DNA of 64,000 nucleotides from Sphingobacteriia bacterium (GTDB lineage Bacteria; Bacteroidota; Bacteroidia; Bacteroidales; UBA7960): NCBI GenBank assembly GCA_011390785.1, contig JAABRR010000017.1, positions 1 to 64,000 of the forward strand, read 5' to 3'. Shown piece by piece: positions 57,769 to 64,000 of this stretch (position 1 is its first letter; each line of letters starts with the position of its first letter). The notes under the pieces were generated by a model. It saw only the letters and a program-made list of their open reading frames with translations, ran no database searches and was not told where the DNA came from. The position numbers and the translations under genes were made by a program.

Positions 57769-59088
57769 TTAACTCTTTTTTTTGTTGTTACTATCCGAAT
57801 CATATCTTAACGTTATTTGTAAATCTGACCTTTTCGCAATTTGTAAATACCAGAAAAGTGCATAACCTACAATGAAAAAACTAACACCCGAAAATAAGAA
57901 TAATGCCAGATAAATATCATTGAACCATATTCCGGTATAAAGTGCCAAAAATCTTAACGAAATGGAAAAAAAATCAATTATCATTGATTTTTTTTGTCTG
58001 AAAAGCAGTTCAGGTAGAAAAGCAAGCGGACTGGTAAGGTAAACCAAAAATAGCCAGGGTAATAGTATTTGAATCATACGTCCTGATTCTTCCCAAACCG
58101 GAGAAAAAATAAAGGAAAAAATAGTAGGGGCAAATAATCCTAAAACAATAAAAGGTAAAATACCTATTTTGAAAAACTGAAACACCAGTTTTCTGATATT
58201 GGGATAAATCGGTTGATGTTGATTGTAATCTTCAATAATTTTTTGCGAAAGAACCTGCAAGGTTGACTGGGAAAAAAGGCTTAAAGGCCTGAAAACGAAA
58301 GTATATCCAAAGGCATACAATCCAGCTGTTTCTCCTGAGAAGCCCGATGTAAACATAAATATTGGTAAGCTGGATGCCAGATTATTGGAAAGACTTTGCA
58401 AAAGGTTGTACTTTGGGTATTGAATATATCGGGCAGATAGTTCCCTCAATACCTGTAAGTTTAAAACAGGAAATGCACTTTTTACAAGGGGGAAAACCTT
58501 TCGCGGAAAAAAAATTATAGAGAAAACCGGTGCTATCAACTGGCCAACCAACAGACCGTTTAATGGAACTTTTAATGAGCCGAGTGTTATCCTTACCACA
58601 TTTAATGCAATATGTTGACTAACATTGGCCGTTGCCATAGTGCCAAAATGCTTGAGTCTGTTGGCCATATAATTGAATGACTGAAAAAGGGTGTGCAGCA
58701 GAATACTTATCGGAAGGAACCAAATCCAAAACGACATTTCGGGTAATCCTGTTAGTTTTACCCAAAACGGATGAAATAGATAAATGATTAAACTGATGAA
58801 AACCGCAAAAGCAGAACCCAATAAAACCACCAATACCAGCAAAGCTGATGCATGTTCTGTTTTTGCCGGAAGCATAATGGCCTGCTCATATTTTAAGGTA
58901 GCTGCCATAGAAAGCAAACCTGCTATAGCCATATAAAAGGCCACAAGTCCAAAATCTTCAGGGGTGTATAAGCGGGAAAGCAATGGAGACAAGGCAAATG
59001 ATAAACCCTGGGCCAAAAGCATGCCCGAAAAAAGCTTGAAAAAATTCCGTGTATAATCCTGCTTTAAGAATTGTTTCATCTGCAACAT
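57769..59088 (-). CDS. Wzx-type polysaccharide flippase/oligosaccharide translocase
   Basis: 439 aa; multiple TM segments, GLSFALSPLLSRLYTPEDFGLVAFYMAIAGLLSMAATLKYEQAIMLP. Confidence 0.9.
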   Translation of the reverse strand: MLQMKQFLKQDYTRNFFKLFSGMLLAQGLSFALSPLLSRLYTPEDFGLVAFYMAIAGLLSMAATLKYEQAIMLPAKTEHASALLVLVVLLGSAFAVFISLIIYLFHPFWVKLTGLPEMSFWIWFLPISILLHTLFQSFNYMANRLKHFGTMATANVSQHIALNVVRITLGSLKVPLNGLLVGQLIAPVFSIIFFPRKVFPLVKSAFPVLNLQVLRELSARYIQYPKYNLLQSLSNNLASSLPIFMFTSGFSGETAGLYAFGYTFVFRPLSLFSQSTLQVLSQKIIEDYNQHQPIYPNIRKLVFQFFKIGILPFIVLGLFAPTIFSFIFSPVWEESGRMIQILLPWLFLVYLTSPLAFLPELLFRQKKSMIIDFFSISLRFLALYTGIWFNDIYLALFLFSGVSFFIVGYALFWYLQIAKRSDLQITLRYDSDSNNKKKS

Positions 59089-59271
59089 GGTGGGGCTCCT
59101 GATTTATTACTTGTATGGGAATAGTACCCAAAAATCATGACTTTGCAAAAATACCATCTTTAACCAATTTTTAAGAATTTAATTTAATAACAACTATCTA
59201 TTCGGGGTGTGCACATTTTTTTTGAAATGTTGAAAAAAATACCGTAATTGCAACGCAAATTATATCGCTCT

Positions 59272-60288
59272 ATGACTTTACAAAGAATCAAAACACTCAC
59301 ACAATTTATTGTTGAAAGACAATCACAGTATCCACAGGCAAAAGGTGCCCTAACCAGGTTGATCAATGATATTGCTACCGCCGCCAAAATTGTCAACCGG
59401 GAAATCAATGCTGCGGGCCTGGTCGATATTCTTGGCTTTGAAGGGGCAGACAATATTCAGGGGGAGGCACAAAAAAAACTCGATGTTTATGCCAACGAAC
59501 GTTTTATTGAAGCTCTGAAAGGGGGGGGCGAATGTTGTGCCATTGCCTCCGAAGAAAATGAAAAAATTATTTCCTTTCAGAATGAATTTTCAGAAATGGG
59601 AAAATATGTTGTAGCGATTGACCCCCTTGATGGTAGCAGTAATATTGAAGCTAACGTGTCTATCGGAACTGTTTTTTCAATATACCGGAGAATTTCAGAC
59701 CTGGGCGGCGGCAAACTCGAAGATATGTTACAACCCGGTATCAATATAGTTGCCGCAGGATATGTTATCTATGGGTCTTCAACCATGCTGGTGTATTCTA
59801 CCGGGCACGGAGTAAACGGGTTTACACTTGATCCCAGTGTGGGTATTTTTTGCCTTTCGCATCCTGATATGCGGTTTCCCGAACCGCCAACAATTTATTC
59901 TATCAATGAAGGGAAATATGCCAGCTTTCCTGCTGGGGTAAAAAAATATATTAAGTATTGCCAGGTTGAAGATCCTGTATCTTTCAGACCCTACACTTCA
60001 CGCTATATTGGCTCTATGGTAGCCGATTTTCACCGAAACCTTATAAAAGGCGGTATTTTTATGTACCCGGGCACTACCAAACAACCCAAAGGAAAGCTTC
60101 GGTTACTTTATGAATGTAATCCGGTGGCTTTTATAGCAGAGCAAGCAGGAGGCAGAGCTTCTGATGGCTACAAAAGAATTCTTGAAATAGAGCCAAAAAC
60201 GCTGCATCAGAGATCACCACTTTTTATTGGCCCTAAAAGTATGGTTGAAAAAGTGGAAGAATTTTTGAGCAAACCTGCCAACGACTAA
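59272..60288 (+). CDS. fbp: Fructose-1,6-bisphosphatase class I
   Basis: [63 protein letters not shown]; start [12 protein letters not shown] at 59272. Confidence 0.97.
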   Translation: MTLQRIKTLTQFIVERQSQYPQAKGALTRLINDIATAAKIVNREINAAGLVDILGFEGADNIQGEAQKKLDVYANERFIEALKGGGECCAIASEENEKIISFQNEFSEMGKYVVAIDPLDGSSNIEANVSIGTVFSIYRRISDLGGGKLEDMLQPGINIVAAGYVIYGSSTMLVYSTGHGVNGFTLDPSVGIFCLSHPDMRFPEPPTIYSINEGKYASFPAGVKKYIKYCQVEDPVSFRPYTSRYIGSMVADFHRNLIKGGIFMYPGTTKQPKGKLRLLYECNPVAFIAEQAGGRASDGYKRILEIEPKTLHQRSPLFIGPKSMVEKVEEFLSKPAND

Positions 60289-60394
60289 CTTTATCGTAAC
60301 ATCTTTTGGTTTGTTTTTTTGGAAAGGGAGAATTCTTCCATTTGCCTATGAGTTTTACTATGGATATCTTTGCCTGTTTTTTTAAAAGCTCATA

Positions 60395-63300
60395 GTGAAA
60401 TCATCTGATTTTTTATCCCGATATAAAGATTCTCAAACTTTAAAGGAACTTTCGGCAGTTCTAAAAACTACCAACCAGCAGTTTATAACTGTTTCTGGTA
60501 TGGCAGGTTCTTCAGTTTCTTTAATTGCTGCGGCAGTTTACCGATCGGTAAACCGTCCGTTTGTTTGTATTCTACCATCGCGAGAATCTGCTGCCTATTT
60601 TTTCAATGATATTGAAAACCTGCTCGATGAAAAGGAAATGCCCTATGAAAAAAGAAGTATTTTCCTTTTTCCGTCATCCTACAAAAAGCCTTATCAAACC
60701 ACCGAAATTGACAATGCCAACGTATTGTTAAGATCGGAAGTGGTGAATAAACTCTCTTCCGAAAGCAAGAAGTTCTTTCTGATAACCTATCCTGAGGCGC
60801 TTACTGAAAAAGTAATTTCAAAATCGGTATTGAAGAAAAACATCTTAACGCTGCATAGCACCGAAGAAACTTCAGTTGATTTTATCATGGAGCTACTTGT
60901 AGAATATGGGTTTTACAGGGTTGATTTTGTAGTTGAACCCGGTCAATTCTCTATTCGTGGTGGTATTGTAGATGTGTTTTCTTACTCAAACGATTTTCCT
61001 TTTCGTATAGAAATTATGGGCGATCAGGTAGGGAGTCTCAGAACTTTTAACCCTGAAAACCAGATTTCTGTTGAAAAGCTGGATAAAATAACCATTCTGC
61101 CAGATATTTATCAGCTGGCAGAAAAAAATGAAAAAGAAGATTTCTTTTCTATCTTACCATCGCATAGTGTTTTCTGGAACGAAGATGTTCTGTTGGCCAA
61201 AGAAAAGATAAGCGAAGCCTTCAGCAAAGCCCAAACTATTTTCGACTCCTTTACATCGGGCATAAAGCACAGCCAGCCCAATGAGTTGTTTATTGATGGG
61301 CAAACTTTTGTTGAAAAGCTTACTAATTACTCCAATATTGAGTTTATCCGATACTATTTTACTGACCAAACAACCGCTTCATTTGATTTTGATTTTAGCC
61401 CACAACCATCCTTCAACAAGAATTTCAATCTCCTGATTCGTAATTTGATGGAGAAAACTTCGCAAGGTTTTAGTAATTATATTCTTTCAGATAATCCACG
61501 TCAGTTAAACCGCATTCATTCTATTTTTGAAATTGTTGCTGAAGAAAAGCAGCAGGAAGGATATTTAAAGCATGAAACCTTGTCCGTTTCACTGCACGAA
61601 GGTTTTATTGATCATCAGGAAAAAATTCTTTGCTATACCGATCATCAGATATTTGAGCGTTACCATAGGTTTCGTATCCGTGATAAGTTTCCGGGTAAGA
61701 AATCACTAACACTGAAAGAGATCAACAATTTGCAGCCCGGAGATTTTATTACTCATATCGATCATGGTGTTGGTATTTTTAGCGGGTTGGAAAAGATTGA
61801 AGTAAATGGTAAACTTCAGGAAGCGATAAGGTTGATCTATAAAGGCAACGATATTCTCTACATAAGCATTCACAGCCTGCACCGTATTACAAAATATGCA
61901 GGGAAAGATGGCACTGAACCGGTGTTGAATCGTTTGGGTTCGCCGGCATGGGCCAAATTAAAGAGTAAAACCAAAAACCGGGTTAAGGATATCGCCAAAG
62001 ATCTGATCAAATTGTATGCAGAACGAAAGGCAAAAACGGGGTTTGCCTTTACCCCTGACACCTACCTTCAAAATGAACTGGAGGCATCCTTTCTTTACGA
62101 AGATACTCCTGACCAAATAAAAACTACAGCCGATGTAAAAGCCGATATGGAGAAATCATACCCCATGGACAGGCTTATTTGTGGTGATGTTGGTTTTGGA
62201 AAAACCGAAATAGCCATCAGGGCAGCCTTTAAAGCCGTAAGCGACAGCAAACAGGTGGCCGTTTTGGTCCCCACCACTATTCTGGCTTTGCAGCATTTTC
62301 ATACATTTACCGAACGGTTAAAAGATTTTCCGTGTAATATTGATTATATTAATCGCTTTCGCTCTCAGAAGCAAAAAACGGAGATTATTAAAAAGGTGAA
62401 GCAGGGAGAAATAGACATACTTATAGGTACTCATCGTTTGGTAAGTGGTGATGTCCATTTTAAAGATCTCGGGTTGCTCATTATTGATGAGGAACAAAAA
62501 TTTGGTGTGTCAACCAAAGAAAAGCTCAAAAAACTTAAAGTAAATGTTGATACGTTAACCCTTACCGCAACCCCGATACCACGCACTTTACAGTTTAGCT
62601 TGATGGGGGCTCGTGATCTTTCTCAGATCAATACTCCACCCCAGAACCGTTATCCGATTGTCACAGAGCTTCATGTTTTTAATGAAGAGCTGGTGCGAGA
62701 TGCCATTATGTACGAAATAAGCCGCGGTGGCCAGGTATTTTTTATTCATAACCGGGTACAGAATATTGAAGAAGTGGCAGGTATGATCAAACGGCTTTGT
62801 CCCGATGTTCGTATTGCTATCGGCCACGGGCAAATGCAGGGATCAAAACTCGAGGAAGTGATGGTTGACTTTATCGATGGTTACCATGATGTATTGGTTG
62901 CTACATCCATTGTAGAATCCGGTCTTGATATTCCAAATGCCAATACTATTATAATCAATAACCCACATCACTTCGGGCTAAGTGATCTGCATCAGATGAG
63001 GGGCAGGGTAGGGCGAACCAACAAAAAGGCATTTTGCTATCTTTTGGCTCCACCGCTGCTAACCCTTACTGAAGATGCTCGTAAACGTTTGAAAACCATT
63101 GAAGAATTTTCTGAACTGGGAAGCGGATTTAATATTGCCATGCGAGATCTCGATATTCGTGGTGCCGGTAATCTTCTGGGTGGCGAGCAAAGCGGATTTA
63201 TCTCCGAAATTGGTTTCGATATGTATCATAAAATCCTGGATGAAGCCATTCTCGAATTAAAACAAAATGAGTTTAAAGACCATTTTTCGGAAGATGATGC

Positions 63301-63781
63301 CCGGGATTTGGGGTATGTTAAAAATTGTGTACTGGAAACAGATCTTCAATTGCTCATTCCTACCGATTATGTAGAAAGCACCCAGGAGCGTTTAAGCTTG
63401 TATAAAGACCTGGATAATTTTGATGATGAAAGTCAGCTGGATAAGTTTGTTCTTGACATGAAAGACCGTTTCGGATCCATTCCACCCGAAACAGAAGGGT
63501 TGTTTCTTGCCATTCGCCTAAGATGGCTGGCCGGCAAGTTGGGCTTTGAAAAAATTATTCTGAAATCGGGCAAGTTTATTGGCCACTTTATCTCTAACCA
63601 GGAATCTACGTATTTCGAAAGCGAAACTTTTACACGGATTCTAAATTTTGTGCAGCACCATCCCAGGAAGTGTGTTATCAAGGAAACCGACCAAAAGCTG
63701 ATTCTTACCATCGCAAATGTTCATTCTATTGATGATGCTTTTTCCTTTATGAAAAGTATGAAAGAAGGTGATGTTCTTTAA
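60395..63781 (+). CDS. mfd: Transcription-repair coupling factor
   Basis: 1128 aa; PGDFITHIDHGVGIFSGLEK, MDRLICGDVGFGKTEIAIRAAFKA, LLIIDEEQKFGV, LTATPIPRTLQFSLMGARDLS, HQMRGRVGR; GTG start. Confidence 0.98.
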   Translation: MKSSDFLSRYKDSQTLKELSAVLKTTNQQFITVSGMAGSSVSLIAAAVYRSVNRPFVCILPSRESAAYFFNDIENLLDEKEMPYEKRSIFLFPSSYKKPYQTTEIDNANVLLRSEVVNKLSSESKKFFLITYPEALTEKVISKSVLKKNILTLHSTEETSVDFIMELLVEYGFYRVDFVVEPGQFSIRGGIVDVFSYSNDFPFRIEIMGDQVGSLRTFNPENQISVEKLDKITILPDIYQLAEKNEKEDFFSILPSHSVFWNEDVLLAKEKISEAFSKAQTIFDSFTSGIKHSQPNELFIDGQTFVEKLTNYSNIEFIRYYFTDQTTASFDFDFSPQPSFNKNFNLLIRNLMEKTSQGFSNYILSDNPRQLNRIHSIFEIVAEEKQQEGYLKHETLSVSLHEGFIDHQEKILCYTDHQIFERYHRFRIRDKFPGKKSLTLKEINNLQPGDFITHIDHGVGIFSGLEKIEVNGKLQEAIRLIYKGNDILYISIHSLHRITKYAGKDGTEPVLNRLGSPAWAKLKSKTKNRVKDIAKDLIKLYAERKAKTGFAFTPDTYLQNELEASFLYEDTPDQIKTTADVKADMEKSYPMDRLICGDVGFGKTEIAIRAAFKAVSDSKQVAVLVPTTILALQHFHTFTERLKDFPCNIDYINRFRSQKQKTEIIKKVKQGEIDILIGTHRLVSGDVHFKDLGLLIIDEEQKFGVSTKEKLKKLKVNVDTLTLTATPIPRTLQFSLMGARDLSQINTPPQNRYPIVTELHVFNEELVRDAIMYEISRGGQVFFIHNRVQNIEEVAGMIKRLCPDVRIAIGHGQMQGSKLEEVMVDFIDGYHDVLVATSIVESGLDIPNANTIIINNPHHFGLSDLHQMRGRVGRTNKKAFCYLLAPPLLTLTEDARKRLKTIEEFSELGSGFNIAMRDLDIRGAGNLLGGEQSGFISEIGFDMYHKILDEAILELKQNEFKDHFSEDDARDLGYVKNCVLETDLQLLIPTDYVESTQERLSLYKDLDNFDDESQLDKFVLDMKDRFGSIPPETEGLFLAIRLRWLAGKLGFEKIILKSGKFIGHFISNQESTYFESETFTRILNFVQHHPRKCVIKETDQKLILTIANVHSIDDAFSFMKSMKEGDVL

Positions 63782-63865
63782 CGGAAGTTTTATACAAAAA
63801 CCGTAATCGATTTCCAAAATTATTGAGCGTTCTCAAAACCTGGTTTCCCCAAAATATCTAAAAAT

Positions 63866-63897
63866 TACCAGCAAAACCCGCAGGGGTTTTACTGGTA
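63866..63897. terminator. Terminator between mfd and convergent downstream gene
   Basis: TACCAGCAAAACCC / GGGTTTTACTGGTA, one mismatch, 4-nt loop. Confidence 0.75.
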
Positions 63898-63924
63898 GAG
63901 TTAGGATTAAAGCTTATAGAGCTT

Positions 63925-64000
63925 TTACGAAGCAATTTCTGCCTGATTATCTTTCAACGCTGCCAGCGTATGATGTTTTAATTTCCTGTCTTTAACAACC
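63925..64000 (-). CDS. C-terminus of unidentified protein, truncated by window edge
   Basis: Minus-strand frame VVKDRKLKHHTLAALKDNQAEIAS* open to the window end. Confidence 0.4.
   Translation of the reverse strand, partial: VVKDRKLKHHTLAALKDNQAEIAS

Noticed and set aside
1-64000. rRNA, tRNA and CRISPR arrays
   Set aside because: None recognised by eye; tRNAscan-SE, barrnap and a CRISPR finder would be needed to exclude divergent cases.

Overview
The 64 kb window comes from a Bacteroidota chromosome. This is inferred from T9SS-type C-terminal sorting sequence, SpII lipoproteins, TonB-dependent receptor, TAnnTTTG-like promoter motifs and family content. Its core (~11.8-41.4 kb) is a large uronate / unsaturated-uronate catabolic locus: TRAP transporter (DctM/Q/P), KDPG aldolase, GH2 with an inserted LamG-like domain, LacI regulator, KduI, KduD, DUF4861-like protein, GH88-like hydrolase, 6-phosphogluconate dehydrogenase, PdxB-like dehydrogenase, LarA-like (DUF2088) protein, HAD hydrolase, two PfkB kinases, UxuA, SDR-type UxuB, second LacI regulator, GH30, UxaE, UxaC and a TIM-barrel lipoprotein. 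Two distinct palindromic operator families appear to split the locus between the two LacI proteins. An accessory segment (~5.3-11.7 kb) holds unrelated small genes: an Rx4H HEPN-like/zinc-ribbon protein, a membrane protein, an IS91-type transposase fragment, a MazF-type TA pair, a GNAT and a second-type RsgA GTPase. These are separated by a dispersed ~110-130 bp repeat (4 copies, same orientation) and by one integron attC-like imperfect palindrome. At ~44.1-51.9 kb there is a TonB receptor + two DUF5689/OB-fold-like lipoproteins + a secreted EEP nuclease, a candidate extracellular nucleic-acid scavenging system. The window ends with a hybrid histidine kinase, a small glycan-assembly cluster, fructose-1,6-bisphosphatase and Mfd. 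No rRNA, tRNA or CRISPR array was recognised. All calls are from reading sequence and the supplied ORFs; no database search was run.
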